From CAZGRP01 sp964527995 (GTDB lineage: Bacteria > Zhuqueibacterota > Zhuqueibacteria > Oceanimicrobiales > CAZGRP01), in contig CAZGRP010000011.1 of the NCBI GenBank assembly GCA_964527995.1, positions 1 through 64,000 on the forward strand: a DNA stretch of 64,000 bases, given 5' to 3'. The notes beneath the pieces were generated by a model that was not told the origin of the DNA, did not search any database, and saw only the letters and a program-made list of their open reading frames with translations. The position numbers and the translations under genes are program-made. Each line of letters starts with the position of its first letter. The first letter of the stretch is position 1. Below are positions 24,646-34,245 of the stretch, one piece after another.

Positions 24646-25321
24646 CGCTCTGGTCGTATTTGCCAAGTTTCCCGAGCCCGGCAAAGTGAAGACGAGGCTG
24701 GCAGCCGACATCGGCGCTGCGGCTGCGGCCGACCTTTATCGCGAGTTTCTTTTCCTGACCCTGGAGACAGCCACCGCCTTGCGGGACACCGACGTCGTCA
24801 TCGCCTTCAGCCCCGCGGACCGACTTCCACAATTTGAACAACTGATTGCCAGGGATTGCCGCTTCGTTCCTCAACCCGAGGGGGACCTCGGCCGCCGTAT
24901 GGAGCGGGTGTTTGCCGAGTTCCTGCAAGAGTACAAGCGGGCGGTGATCATCGGCACTGACAGCCCGACTTTGCCCGCTGCCTATCTCCGCCAGGCATTC
25001 TCGGCGCTGGAAGGTTCGGATGTCGTTTTCGGACCGACCGAGGACGGTGGCTACTACCTGGTGGGTCTTCGAGCGCCGCAGCCGCTCCTGTTCGCTGGTA
25101 TCCCGTGGAGCACCGATGCCGTTCTGGAAGCAACCCTGGAACGAGCGCGCGAATCCGCCCTGGCAGTCCACCTCCTCCCGACCTGGCACGACATCGATAC
25201 GCTGGCAGACCTTCGGAAGGCCCTGCTGTATGACCACGGTACGCTACGCGATCTCCTCAAGCGCTGCGGTCTGGCGAATGTCTGTTACTCCTGCGTGCAG
25301 CCCTCCACCGACGAGCCGTGA
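24629..25321 (+). CDS. DUF2064/TIGR04282 glycosyltransferase-like protein
   Basis: A 230-residue protein overlapping the lipid kinase by 17 bases. Motifs of the DUF2064 (TIGR04282) family are clear: VFAKFPEPGKVKTRLAADIG at the start, QPEGDLGRRMERVF, IGTDSPTLPAAYL, FGPTEDGGYYLVGL and the closing DIDTLADLR. The fold is a GT-A nucleotidyl/glycosyltransferase. In some bacteria the family is annotated in arsenosugar biosynthesis, but nothing arsenic-related is near, so a general sugar-transfer or nucleotide-sugar role is more likely. The next gene starts inside its stop codon (GTGA). Confidence 0.88.
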   Translation: MEKIADALVVFAKFPEPGKVKTRLAADIGAAAAADLYREFLFLTLETATALRDTDVVIAFSPADRLPQFEQLIARDCRFVPQPEGDLGRRMERVFAEFLQEYKRAVIIGTDSPTLPAAYLRQAFSALEGSDVVFGPTEDGGYYLVGLRAPQPLLFAGIPWSTDAVLEATLERARESALAVHLLPTWHDIDTLADLRKALLYDHGTLRDLLKRCGLANVCYSCVQPSTDEP

Positions 25322-26625
25322 GTGATCCTGCCCTTTGTCGTGCTTCTTCCCCTTGGCATGCGAAACATGGGGATCGTCCGGTGCGGGCCCTCTTCATCGC
25401 CAACGACAGTCTCGTGTTGCCCATTCTGTTTTCACAGGGCCTTCCTCATCTGCGGTCGCTGGCAGGCCGCGGCCATCATCTCTGGGTGCTCTCGTTCGAA
25501 GGGGCTCAGACCTACTATTCCGGTCAGCGGCAAAGGTACAAAGAAGTGCAACGCCGGCTGGCCAAGAGCGGGATCGTGGCACTGGCCCCACCGGCATGGG
25601 TCTTCAGGGTTCTGCCGGCGACGCTTGCCAAGCTGCTGTTCGGTTCCATCTACGCCGTCGCTTTGACGGCATCCAAACGGATCCGAGTAATTCACGCCCG
25701 CAGTTTTTTCCCGGCGCTGATCGCCCTGGTGTGCAAGCGGCTTCTGAGAACGCGCCTGATCTTTGACATGCGCTCGCTTTATGTGGATGAACAGGTACCT
25801 CTTGGCAGGGCGCGGCCCGGGACCCTCAAGTACCGCCTGTTGCGCTGGCTGGAGCGCGATCTCCTGCGAAGCTCCGACGCTGTAGTCGCGGTGAGCGAGC
25901 CTTTCGCGGCGCACGTGCGCAGCCGTGTAGACGTTTGGAAGGAGCCTCCCGCGGCCCGTATCTTCGTCATTCCCAACTGTGTCGACACCGGCAGATTTTG
26001 GCCCTGTGCCGAAGCGCGTTCGCGAAGCCGCCGCCGGCTGGGTGCCGACAGCCGAACGGTGCTGCTGGCCACGATGAGCTGGCTTTCGCAGCGCTACGCG
26101 GTCGAGGAAATGGCTCGTTTCTTCCAGGAGTACAAGAAGCTGGACGCCAGCGCTTTCTTTCTGGTTCTGGCGAACCGGCCCCAGCCTGCCGATGCCGAGC
26201 GACTCCTTGGCGGGATGGGGATCGTACCCTCCGATCTTCGTGTCGTCAATGCCGATCCGGGCGAAGTGGCTGGACTGATGCAGGCTGGGGACGTGGGAAT
26301 CTTCTTTGGCGGGCGCGGGTTCCAACAGAAGATCATGTTTCCGATCAAGTTCGCTGAGTACCTGGCTGTCGGCATGCCCGTGGTTGTCAACCGGGGCGTA
26401 GGGCAGATTCAGGAGATCGTCGAAAGGGAGCGGGTGGGCATTGTCGTAGACATCGCCAGTGGGGCGGGACTTGCGGCAGGGGCGCGCGAGCTTCGCCGGT
26501 TGTTGGCGGAAGACCGCGACGAGATCCGCGCACGGTGCCGTCGCCTGGCCGAAAGAGAACTGCCTCTGGCCCGAGCCGTCGATGCCTATGACCGCATCTA
26601 CAGGGAGCTTGGCAACAGCAGATGA
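25318..26625 (+). CDS. Glycosyltransferase family 4 protein
   Basis: A 435-residue GT-B glycosyltransferase. The N-terminal Rossmann domain starts VRALFIANDSLVLPILFSQG and the C-terminal donor domain contains PNCVDTGRFWP, LLATMSWLSQRY, LMQAGDVGIFF, IMFPIKFAEYLAVGMPVVVN and GVGQIQEIVERERVGIVV, the usual GT4 EX7E-like region. GTG 25318 overlaps the upstream stop; GTG 25381 would match the usual family N-terminus better. Substrate unknown. The tight packing with DUF2064, WbqC and GT2 proteins points to synthesis of a surface glycan or glycolipid. Confidence 0.87.
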   Translation: MSDPALCRASSPWHAKHGDRPVRALFIANDSLVLPILFSQGLPHLRSLAGRGHHLWVLSFEGAQTYYSGQRQRYKEVQRRLAKSGIVALAPPAWVFRVLPATLAKLLFGSIYAVALTASKRIRVIHARSFFPALIALVCKRLLRTRLIFDMRSLYVDEQVPLGRARPGTLKYRLLRWLERDLLRSSDAVVAVSEPFAAHVRSRVDVWKEPPAARIFVIPNCVDTGRFWPCAEARSRSRRRLGADSRTVLLATMSWLSQRYAVEEMARFFQEYKKLDASAFFLVLANRPQPADAERLLGGMGIVPSDLRVVNADPGEVAGLMQAGDVGIFFGGRGFQQKIMFPIKFAEYLAVGMPVVVNRGVGQIQEIVERERVGIVVDIASGAGLAAGARELRRLLAEDRDEIRARCRRLAERELPLARAVDAYDRIYRELGNSR

Positions 26626-27323
26626 TCGTCGCCGCCCATCACGCCAACTACCTTCCGGCCATCGACGTTTTCGCCAAGATGATGGTGGCCGATCGCTTCG
26701 TGATCGCGGACGATGTGCAATACTCCAAGCACGCCCTCATCAACCGCTGCCGCATCAAGAACGCCGAAGGGTGGCAGTGGCTGACGGTTCCAGTCTATAC
26801 GAAGGGCCGTTTGGGGCAGCTTATTTCCGAGGTGGAAATCAACAACAGCGCAGCGTGGGCCCGCAGGCACTGGCGGTCGCTCGTCGTCAACTATCGCCAC
26901 GCCGCCTTCTTCGAATTGTGGGCCGGCGAGCTGGAGACGATCTACCGGCGGACGTGGAGGCGGCTGATCGACCTCAATCTGGCGCTGATCGAATTCGCCC
27001 GGCGGGCGCTGCGGATCACCACGCCCGTCGTGCTCAGCTCTCAGCTCGACGTAGCCGGAACCGGGAGCGAGCGGCTGGCCGGCCTCACTCGTGCCGCTGG
27101 CGGCACGGTCTATCTCTGCGGAGCCGATGCGGCCGGATACGTGCAAAAGGCGCCATTCGAACGGGCCGGAATCGAGCTGCGCTTTCTGAATTTCGAGCCG
27201 CCGGTTTATCACCAGCTTTTCGGCGTGTTTGTACCGAACCTGTCCGTTGTCGATTTGCTCTTCAACGAGGGAGCCCAAAGCCATGAGTTCATCGACGCAG
27301 CCTGTGGCCGGCGCCGTTCGTAG
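26622..27323 (+). CDS. WbqC family protein
   Basis: A 233-residue WbqC-like protein. Family features are the opening MIVAAHHANYLPAIDVFAKM, DRFVIADDVQYSKHALINRC, WLTVPVYTK and the closing LNFEPPVYHQL and NLSVVDLLFNEG. WbqC-family members occur in O-antigen and other polysaccharide clusters; the biochemical step is not firmly established. The start overlaps the GT4 stop (ATGA), and the next gene begins 41 bases before its end. It supports the reading of this cluster as glycan biosynthesis. Confidence 0.9.
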   Translation: MIVAAHHANYLPAIDVFAKMMVADRFVIADDVQYSKHALINRCRIKNAEGWQWLTVPVYTKGRLGQLISEVEINNSAAWARRHWRSLVVNYRHAAFFELWAGELETIYRRTWRRLIDLNLALIEFARRALRITTPVVLSSQLDVAGTGSERLAGLTRAAGGTVYLCGADAAGYVQKAPFERAGIELRFLNFEPPVYHQLFGVFVPNLSVVDLLFNEGAQSHEFIDAACGRRRS

Positions 27324-28089
27324 AACCAGCGCGAAGGCAGAGAACAGGCGCAGCCACGCAGCCGATGCCGTTGTCATCATTCCGGCTTTGAATGAGGAAG
27401 CGTCGATCGGCAAGGTGTTGTCCGATCTACCCGCTGAATGGGTGAGGGAAGTAGTGGTGGCGGACAATGGCTCTACCGATGCCACAGCCGAGGTGGCTCG
27501 AAAGGGTGGTGCCACCGTTTTGAGGGAGCCGGCGCGGGGCTATGGAAACGCCTGTTTGCGGGCCCTGGCCTACATCCGCGGCAGGCCGCCGGACATCGTC
27601 GTCTTTTTGGATGGTGACTACAGCGACTACCCAGAAGAACTCCCGCGGGTACTCAGGCCCATCCTGGAGGGCAAGGCAGACCTCGTGATCGGGTCGCGGG
27701 TACTGGGCCAATCGCAACCCGGGGCCCTGTTGCCCCAGGCTCGCTTTGGAAACTGGCTAGCCACGCGTCTGATTCGGCTGTTGTACGGAGTCAGCTACAC
27801 CGACCTCGGGCCTTTCCGGGCAGTGCGCTTCCGGGCACTCGAACAGATGGGCATGAAGGACCGGGATTTCGGTTGGACGGTCGAGATGCAGGTCAAAGCG
27901 GCGCGACTCGGACTGAGGATCGTCGAGGTGCCGGTCCGGTATCGCCGCCGCATCGGCGTGTCTAAAGTCACGGGCACGGTTCGCGGCACGATCGGCGCCG
28001 GATACAAGATTCTGTACACCATCTTTCGCTATGCCCTTGTCCCCGTCGAGCCGGCGCCCACTGTCAAGAGAGGGGCCAGAACGGCGTGA
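27283..28089 (+). CDS. Glycosyltransferase family 2 (DPM1-like)
   Basis: A 268-residue GT-A glycosyltransferase from ATG 27283. The catalytic domain shows VVIIPALNEEASIGKVLSDL, VVVADNGSTDATAE, GYGNACLRALAYI, the metal motif FLDGDYSDYPE, VIGSRVLG and a DLGPFRAVRF acceptor-site segment. There is no C-terminal membrane domain, so it resembles a soluble dolichyl-phosphate mannose synthase-like enzyme working at the membrane surface. Last gene of the five-gene cluster. A 12-bp imperfect inverted repeat (28073-28104) covers its stop codon but lacks a T run. Confidence 0.9.
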   Translation: MSSSTQPVAGAVRRTSAKAENRRSHAADAVVIIPALNEEASIGKVLSDLPAEWVREVVVADNGSTDATAEVARKGGATVLREPARGYGNACLRALAYIRGRPPDIVVFLDGDYSDYPEELPRVLRPILEGKADLVIGSRVLGQSQPGALLPQARFGNWLATRLIRLLYGVSYTDLGPFRAVRFRALEQMGMKDRDFGWTVEMQVKAARLGLRIVEVPVRYRRRIGVSKVTGTVRGTIGAGYKILYTIFRYALVPVEPAPTVKRGARTA

Positions 28090-28104
28090 GAACCGTCCTG
28101 GCCC
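28073..28104. repeat. Inverted repeat at the junction of convergent genes
   Basis: GGGCCAG-A-ACGG (28073-28084) pairs with CCGT-C-CTGGCCC (28093-28104) with one mismatch. It covers the GT2 stop, between convergent genes. No T run follows in either direction, so classical termination is doubtful. Confidence 0.4.
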
Positions 28105-28137
28105 AGAACCGTTCGCCTTCCGCCTGCAGGTGCTTGC

Positions 28138-29025
28138 CTATTTCAGGAGCTTGAGCGACACATTCTGGGTGTTGCGCCAGTCGACGGTCAGTGCCTGCGG
28201 ACTCGTGATCTCGGCGACGCCTTCGCTCGTCACCTGGACGTCGCTCTGCAGAAGAACGCCACGTTTGTAATCGAAGTAAGCCACGCCCGAGCTTTCCCCC
28301 GAACCGTTCAGATCGTACGTCGCTCCACCTTGCTCACCTGAGCCTACCAGGGTGAATTTGGAGCGCAGCGCCAGTTTAACGACATCTGTGCCGCCGAACG
28401 TTGTCACCGCCTGCAAAACCATCCTCGTGGTGTCTGTGTGGACCGTCATGTCTGCGGCAGTGCTGTTGATCTTGAGATCCTCGGGTGGCACCAACCAGCT
28501 CTCACCTGGCTTCACCGGGTGGTCAGGGAGGCGAAGAAAGAAGTTACGCATCATGCCTGCAGCTGTCTGGTTACCGGGCAGATTGGGGAACTTCTCGGCG
28601 CCCTCCACCGCCATGATCTTGCCGAGGGGAGTGACCACCAGCGTCAATGATTTGCCGATGATGTTCTTCATCCCCTGCTGCAGCATGGCGCCGGCCGCAC
28701 CCGGGGCATCGACATTCAGCGAGTCGTAGGTTACGCGCAGCCGGAACTGGTCCTCCGCGGTCTGCGCCAGCGGTTGTTGGCTCAGATAGCTGGTGATCGT
28801 GAACTCCTGGACCTGCTCGTTGCCCATCACTTCCTGAGTGCTCTTGGTCTTCAGTTGAAGCTGGTAGTGCTGTGTTGCTCCCTTGACGAAGCGGTAGTGG
28901 AGCCGGAAGCCGGTCTCGGCGCTCCCCCAGTCCGGAGCGCCACTTTTCCGCGCCCCGGCGCACTGGATCGAGGTGACAGCGAGCATCAGCAGGCCCCAGT
29001 GGGCCACAGCCTTGGTCGCATTCAT
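28138..29025 (-). CDS. DUF6263 family exported protein
   Basis: A 295-residue protein with an N-terminal signal sequence. The pre-cysteine residues SIQC are a poor lipobox, so it may be periplasmic rather than a lipoprotein. The mature part matches the DUF6263 pattern: FRLHYRFVKGATQHYQLQLKTKSTQEV, VTPLGKIMAVEGAEKF, LPDHPVKPGESWLVP and a late GSGESSGVAYFDYKRGVLLQSDV. The fold is expected to be a beta-rich barrel or sheet. Function is unknown. It converges on the glycan cluster and has no obvious operon partner. Confidence 0.75.
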   Translation of the reverse strand: MNATKAVAHWGLLMLAVTSIQCAGARKSGAPDWGSAETGFRLHYRFVKGATQHYQLQLKTKSTQEVMGNEQVQEFTITSYLSQQPLAQTAEDQFRLRVTYDSLNVDAPGAAGAMLQQGMKNIIGKSLTLVVTPLGKIMAVEGAEKFPNLPGNQTAAGMMRNFFLRLPDHPVKPGESWLVPPEDLKINSTAADMTVHTDTTRMVLQAVTTFGGTDVVKLALRSKFTLVGSGEQGGATYDLNGSGESSGVAYFDYKRGVLLQSDVQVTSEGVAEITSPQALTVDWRNTQNVSLKLLK

Positions 29026-29164
29026 GTCCGCTGAGTCTCCCTTCGTTTGAATTGGATGCTTTCTAGGGACTTCGGGTCAAAGACAGAACAGAACGGTGTA
29101 AGCAGTATTGATTCCGGTCGGCGCGAGCAAAGCCGGGATGGAATCCGCCGCCGGCACAAAAGAA

Positions 29165-30325
29165 TCAGCGATCCGCCGCCACCGCTTTGCCGGCGGCTGC
29201 CGATATCTGGGGCTCACTGGTGGCGCTGCGGCTGTAGGTGACGACACGGTTGCGATGAGCCGCCTTGGCGGCGTAGAGCGCCTGGTCTGCCAGATCGAGC
29301 AGCATTTCGGGATCATCGGCATCGTCGGGATAGGTGGCCACGCCAGCCGAGATCGTGACGGACCCTTTCGGCTGCTTCTCCTCTCTGGGAAACTCGGCGC
29401 GTTCGATCGTCTGCCGGAGCTTCTCCGCTGCTTTGCGAGCTTTCTCCTTGGAGATTTCCGGCAGGAGGAGAACGAATTCTTCGCCGCCATAGCGAGCCAG
29501 AATGTCGGAGCGGCGGATATTGGATTCGATGAGGTGGGCGATTTGCTTGAGCACGTCGTCCCCCATAAGGTGACCGTTCAGGTCATTGTAATGTTTGAAG
29601 TGGTCGATGTCGATCATCACCACCGTCAACGGCCGGCCGTATCGTTTGGCGCGCTGGGCCTCACGATCGTAGCGCTGGTTGAAGTACCGGCGATTGAATA
29701 CGCCGGTCAGCTCGTCGGTGATCGAGAGTTCCCTGGTGTGCTCGTAGACCAGGATGCGATCGATGACGATGGCGATCTGCCGGGCGATTTTGTCGAAGAG
29801 CCTGATTTCCTGGCGGTCGAACGAGTTGGGCCGCTGGCGGTAGACCGCCAGCACGCCCACAGTCCGGCGACCGGCGCCACGCAGGGGCAGGCAAAGAAAG
29901 GCTCCTCCTTTTCTTGCTACGCCTGGATGGAAACGAAGCTTCCCAGCCCGCTTGCTGATGTCGGGGACATAGACCAGCCGCGACTGCCGCAAGGTCTTCG
30001 TGAAGATGTCAGGGATGGATTCTGTGCCGGGGGCAGGAGGCTTGTTCCGGAAGCCGAAGTGCGTGCGCATGACCAACTCGCCGGTCTGGCCGTCGACCAG
30101 CCACAGAGAGAACTGATCGACATCGAGAGAGTCTTTGAAGACCTTTCGAATCGCCTTCAGGGTGCGTTCCAGATTCAGGCTGTTGGCCAGAGAGGCACTG
30201 ATGGTGTAAAGAGCGTAGAGTTCGAGGAGGCGTTCGTTGAGGGCGCGATTGGTTGCTTCGATTTCGCGATAGCGTTCCTGCAGACCAGTGAGTTCTTGTC
30301 GAATATCGGTTACGGCTTCAGCCAT
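29165..30325 (-). CDS. GAF-GGDEF diguanylate cyclase
   Basis: A 386-residue soluble signalling protein. A short N-terminal coiled coil (residues 7-35) precedes a GAF sensor domain (about 36-190) and a GGDEF domain (200-365). The active-site loop reads RYGGEEF at 278-284, so it should convert two GTP into cyclic di-GMP. An inhibitory I-site RRSD (271-274) lies exactly five residues before it, implying product feedback. TDELTGVFNRRYF and IDIDHFKHYND are the other GGDEF signatures. It lies 40 bases behind the 30366-30953 gene and probably shares its promoter at 30996. Confidence 0.93.
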   Translation of the reverse strand: MAEAVTDIRQELTGLQERYREIEATNRALNERLLELYALYTISASLANSLNLERTLKAIRKVFKDSLDVDQFSLWLVDGQTGELVMRTHFGFRNKPPAPGTESIPDIFTKTLRQSRLVYVPDISKRAGKLRFHPGVARKGGAFLCLPLRGAGRRTVGVLAVYRQRPNSFDRQEIRLFDKIARQIAIVIDRILVYEHTRELSITDELTGVFNRRYFNQRYDREAQRAKRYGRPLTVVMIDIDHFKHYNDLNGHLMGDDVLKQIAHLIESNIRRSDILARYGGEEFVLLLPEISKEKARKAAEKLRQTIERAEFPREEKQPKGSVTISAGVATYPDDADDPEMLLDLADQALYAAKAAHRNRVVTYSRSATSEPQISAAAGKAVAADR

Positions 30326-30365
30326 GCGGGTTGCCTCCCCGGGTTGGCGTCATCAAGGTCGTAGG

Positions 30366-30953
30366 TCATGTCGGCAAGGCGTCAGGCACCGGCCGGCTCC
30401 GGGCGCGGGGAAGCAGGGATTCCAGGCAACGCAGCAAGGCCCGGTACCGATTGTCGATGGACATCGACGAAGACGTCCGTACTTGCAGGTTGAAAAAAGG
30501 ATCGCGGTGCGGGTGAAAAAGGCAGGCGCGCAAAGGTGCCCGACTCTTTCGGCAGAGGTGCGCGTTGACGAGATCAAAATCGATGCTCAGGTCGAGGGCC
30601 AGATCAAAACTCGAGGTGTCGACTTGCTCCACGACCCACCGCTTCGGCAGGCCGTGCCATCCAATGTCTTTCGCCGCAATCGTCAAAACATCGTCGGCTG
30701 CCGACGCGTCGAGATCGCCGGCGTTTGCAGGTTGCCAGACCAACAACAAGCTCGCCGCCGGGAGCACCTGCCGCAATGCCCTGACAAACTCCGACGTAGC
30801 TGCAACAGCGTGTGGGTCGCGCGGGGCGCAGACCATGATGCTTTTCGCCGCCGCCAGGTTGGCGGGCACGTCGACCACGGTGGGTTCGTCCTTCAAACGA
30901 GCGCCGATTTGCAGTAGCCTGCGTGTAAACCGTCCGAGTTTGGAGTATGGCAT
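30366..30953 (-). CDS. Hypothetical protein resembling DUF6913
   Basis: A 195-residue soluble protein with no signal or membrane segment. The Rossmann-like pattern AAAKSIMVCAPRDPHAVAA...LLLVWQ and the segment SSFDLALDLSIDFDLVNAHL, followed by FFNLQVR and a C-terminal helix RYRALLRCLESLL, resemble Bacteroidota DUF6913 proteins, which look like trimmed family-9 glycosyltransferases. This link is by eye and weak. It is first in a two-gene operon with the diguanylate cyclase, with a strong promoter 36 bases upstream. Confidence 0.6.
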   Translation of the reverse strand: MPYSKLGRFTRRLLQIGARLKDEPTVVDVPANLAAAKSIMVCAPRDPHAVAATSEFVRALRQVLPAASLLLVWQPANAGDLDASAADDVLTIAAKDIGWHGLPKRWVVEQVDTSSFDLALDLSIDFDLVNAHLCRKSRAPLRACLFHPHRDPFFNLQVRTSSSMSIDNRYRALLRCLESLLPRARSRPVPDALPT

Positions 30954-30995
30954 TCCACGCGCATTGCTAAGTTCTTGCCCCTGACAGATTTATCC

Positions 30996-31024
30996 AATGT
31001 AAGCAGAGGAACCTTTGATGTCAA
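30996..31024 (-). promoter_or_regulatory. Promoter of the DUF6913-like/diguanylate cyclase operon
   Basis: On the minus strand TTGACA (31024-31019), 17 bases, TACATT (31001-30996). The predicted start near 30989 gives a leader of about 36 bases. Confidence 0.82.
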
Positions 31025-31128
31025 TAGAAACTTTCTCACTTTGTGACGGCCAGCGGCTGCGCGGACGGAGTGGGGCCTGAGTCGGAGCCTCCAGGTCGCA
31101 AAGAGTGCACCGCGGCCACGGTTCGCAC

Positions 31129-34100
31129 TCAGGCAGGCTCGGTGTGCCTCTTGAACAGGCCGTATCTCAGAGCCAGGGTTGGCAGGGCGACAAGGTTGAG
31201 GGAGGTGGAGGTGATGAGGCCGCCGAGGATTACTTGAGCCATGGGGCCCTCAATTTCCCGTCCGGGAGCACCACTGCCGATGGCCAGCGGTAGCAGGCCC
31301 AGCGCGGTGACCAGAGCCGTCATTAGGATGGGCGCCAGTCGCTCAGAGGCGCCCCGCAGTGCCGCTTCGGCGCCCCAGGTCATTCCCTCGATGGTCACCA
31401 GATGTTCGAAGTGGGAAATCATCATGATTGAATTGCGCAGGGTGATGCCGAAGAGGGTGACGAACCCCACCAGTGAGCCGATCGACATCCACCCACCAGA
31501 GACGAAGACGGCCAGAACGCCTCCCACCAGGGCGAAAGGGAGGTTCAAGAGCACCAGAAGCAAGTTACGGTAGCTGGCCATGACGATCGAAAGAAGCAAG
31601 ACGATGCCCAGACCTGCCAGCAGCGAGTGGACCATCAGGTCGCGCTTCGATTTCGTCTGAGCCTCGGCTGCGCCCGTGAATTCGAAATAGTACCCGGAGG
31701 GCAGCGAGACGCGACGGGAGATCTGCCGTTTGGCCTGGGCAACAAAAGAGGCGACGTCACGCCCCGCAACATTGCACGTAATGGTCTGCACTCTACGAGC
31801 CCCTTGATGCAGCACGACGTAGCGGCCTGTGGCTTCGTACACGTCAGCGAGTCGCGAGAGCTGCACATAGGTGCCCGACGCATTCCGGATCGGTATGGCG
31901 GCTACGGACGGGACCGACCTCCGGTATCGCGGGTTGAGGATGACGGCCACATCGAACACGCGATTGCCTTCGTACACCTGCCCAACAACCTCCCCTTGAT
32001 AAGCGGTGCTAACAATATCGAGGACCTGGAGGGGAGAAAACCCCCAGCGCAGCAGGTCGTTCTTGCGCAGCCGCACCACTACTTGCGGGGTCGCCGGCGG
32101 CGACTGGATTTGCACTTCGGTGGCCCCAGGGATACCGTCGAGCACGGCCGCAACTTGGCGGGCCTTGCGGTCGAGTACGTCGAGATCTTTTCCGAAAAGA
32201 TTCACCACCACCGATGCAGTGTAGCCCGAAAGTGTCTCTTCTACGCGTTCGGTGAGGAAGGTCTTGAGCGAGAAAATCGCACCGGGGAAGCGCGCCAGCA
32301 CTCGGCGGATTTCCGCCTCGGCCTTCTCGGCAGCGTCGCCCGAAAGGGGATACAGGTCTACCTCGATCTCGCTGTCTTGGGTGCCCATGATGTCGTCCCC
32401 TTTCTCGGCGCGGCCCGCTCGTTGAGCGACCGAGCGCACAAACGGGAGCTTCAGAAGCTCGCGGGTCACCTGACTTCCCATGCGAAGCGACTCCTGCAGC
32501 GAGGTTCCGGGGACGGCCGACATGTGCACGATAAAGTGCCCCTCCCGCAACTCCGGAAGAAACTCGCCGCCGAAGAAAGGCACCGTGGCAAAGCCGACAA
32601 TCGTCAAGAAAGCGACGGATAGCAGAATGGCTCTCGGGTGCCGATCCACTTGTTCCAGCAGCCGGCGGTATCGCTGCTTCAGCCATCCGACGATCGGCGG
32701 CTCTCGCTTCTCTACGCCCGGTCGTCCAAGAAGCACGAGGCTGAGAGCCGGAGTGACCGTCAGGGCCACCAACAAAGAGACCAGAATGGCTGCGATGTAG
32801 GCCATGCCAAGAGGGGCGAAGAGGCGGCCGGCCAGGCCGCGCATGGTGAAGATCGGCAGAAACACCAGGGCTACGGCGAAGGTGGCGTAGACCACGGCGC
32901 TGCGAACCTCGAGGGAGGCTTCCAGGACCACGTGAAAGGCGGATCGACGCTTCGGCAGGTTGCTGTTCTCGCGCAGGCGCCGCAGAATGTTCTCTACATC
33001 GATCACGGCATCATCGACGACTTCGCCAATGGCGATGGCCAGGCCACCTAGCGTCATGGTGTTCAGGCTGATGCCGAAAAGCTGCAGCACGGTCACCGCT
33101 CCCAGCAGCGACAGCGGAATGGCCGTGCATGAAATAGCGGCAGTCCGCAGGTCGAAGAGGAAGAGGGTCAGCACCACAACCACGAGAATGCCACCGAAAA
33201 GCATCGATGTGCGGACGTTGTGGATGGCGGTACGCACGAAGTTGGCAGGCCGGAAAAGGGTGGGGTCGACGTCGATTTGCTCGGCACGGAAGGTCGGCCT
33301 CAAATCCGCCAGGGCGCGGTCGATGCGCTGCGTGACCGCGAGGGTGTTGGCACCGTACTGGGCCGAGACCACCAGCATCACACCCGGCCGGCCCATGATG
33401 GTGGCGGCCCCGATGGGGGGTTCGGGAGCGTCGGTCACCAGGGCGACATCCGCCAGCGTCACCGTGGCGCCGTTTCTGTGCAGGAGAACGACGCGACCCA
33501 GTTCCGCGGCTGTGATTGACTGGCCGTGAGTCTGGATAACGATTCTCTGGTTGGCATTGCTGATGAACCCGGCGCCGCGCACCCCGGTGGCCCTTTGGGC
33601 GGCTGCCACCACATCCCGGATGTCCAGTCCCCAGCGGATCAGCTGTGCTGGATCGAGCTGGATCTGGAGCTGTCGCACCTGACCGCCATACACGGCCACC
33701 TTGGCCACGCCCGGAACGGCCAACAGGCGCTGCTTGAGCACCCAGTCGGCAAAGGTGCGCAGTTCCATGAGCGAGCGGGTCTTGGAGGTCAGGCCGATAG
33801 CCATCACGTCGCTGGTCGAGGTGGTCAAAGGGGTCATGACAGGCGGGTGTACGCCTTGAGGCCATTGGGCTGCCAGGCTGGCCAGGCGCTCGGCGACGAC
33901 CTGTCGATCGCGGAAGATGTTGCTGCCTGCCTCGAAGATCACGGTGATCACCGACAGCCCCTGAATCGATCCGGAGCGCAACGACTCGATGCCCGGCACT
34001 CCGTTGATAGCGTTCTCGATGGGCCGGGTCACTAGCGCTTCGACCTGCTCCGGGGCCAGGCCGGGAGCTTCGGTCTGGATCACCACTTGCGGTGGTGCGA

Positions 34101-34245
34101 ATTCGGGAAAAACGCTGTAGCGCGCCTGTTTGAGGCTGTAGAGCCCGTATGCGAGCAGGATGGTGGCTATGGCGATGGTCACCCCGCGAAATCGCAATGA
34201 GAATCGGACGACGTAGGAGAGAAGACCACCCCGGCCGCGATTCAT
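31129..34245 (-). CDS. RND efflux permease, heavy-metal (CusA/CzcA) type
   Basis: A 1038-residue inner-membrane proton-driven pump. The twelve-helix RND plan with two large periplasmic loops is clear: FPEFAPPQVVIQTEAPGLAP after TM1, and the TM4 proton-relay helix LAIAIGEVVDDAVIDVENI with Glu408, Asp411, Asp412 and Glu418, which matches the HME subfamily rather than multidrug AcrB. It ends in LGLLPLAIGSGAPGREIEGPMAQVI. The start is ATG 34245, overlapping the adaptor stop (ATGA); the open frame beyond it is antisense-like and not part of the gene. The exported metal cannot be read from sequence. Confidence 0.93.
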   Translation of the reverse strand: MNRGRGGLLSYVVRFSLRFRGVTIAIATILLAYGLYSLKQARYSVFPEFAPPQVVIQTEAPGLAPEQVEALVTRPIENAINGVPGIESLRSGSIQGLSVITVIFEAGSNIFRDRQVVAERLASLAAQWPQGVHPPVMTPLTTSTSDVMAIGLTSKTRSLMELRTFADWVLKQRLLAVPGVAKVAVYGGQVRQLQIQLDPAQLIRWGLDIRDVVAAAQRATGVRGAGFISNANQRIVIQTHGQSITAAELGRVVLLHRNGATVTLADVALVTDAPEPPIGAATIMGRPGVMLVVSAQYGANTLAVTQRIDRALADLRPTFRAEQIDVDPTLFRPANFVRTAIHNVRTSMLFGGILVVVVLTLFLFDLRTAAISCTAIPLSLLGAVTVLQLFGISLNTMTLGGLAIAIGEVVDDAVIDVENILRRLRENSNLPKRRSAFHVVLEASLEVRSAVVYATFAVALVFLPIFTMRGLAGRLFAPLGMAYIAAILVSLLVALTVTPALSLVLLGRPGVEKREPPIVGWLKQRYRRLLEQVDRHPRAILLSVAFLTIVGFATVPFFGGEFLPELREGHFIVHMSAVPGTSLQESLRMGSQVTRELLKLPFVRSVAQRAGRAEKGDDIMGTQDSEIEVDLYPLSGDAAEKAEAEIRRVLARFPGAIFSLKTFLTERVEETLSGYTASVVVNLFGKDLDVLDRKARQVAAVLDGIPGATEVQIQSPPATPQVVVRLRKNDLLRWGFSPLQVLDIVSTAYQGEVVGQVYEGNRVFDVAVILNPRYRRSVPSVAAIPIRNASGTYVQLSRLADVYEATGRYVVLHQGARRVQTITCNVAGRDVASFVAQAKRQISRRVSLPSGYYFEFTGAAEAQTKSKRDLMVHSLLAGLGIVLLLSIVMASYRNLLLVLLNLPFALVGGVLAVFVSGGWMSIGSLVGFVTLFGITLRNSIMMISHFEHLVTIEGMTWGAEAALRGASERLAPILMTALVTALGLLPLAIGSGAPGREIEGPMAQVILGGLITSTSLNLVALPTLALRYGLFKRHTEPA

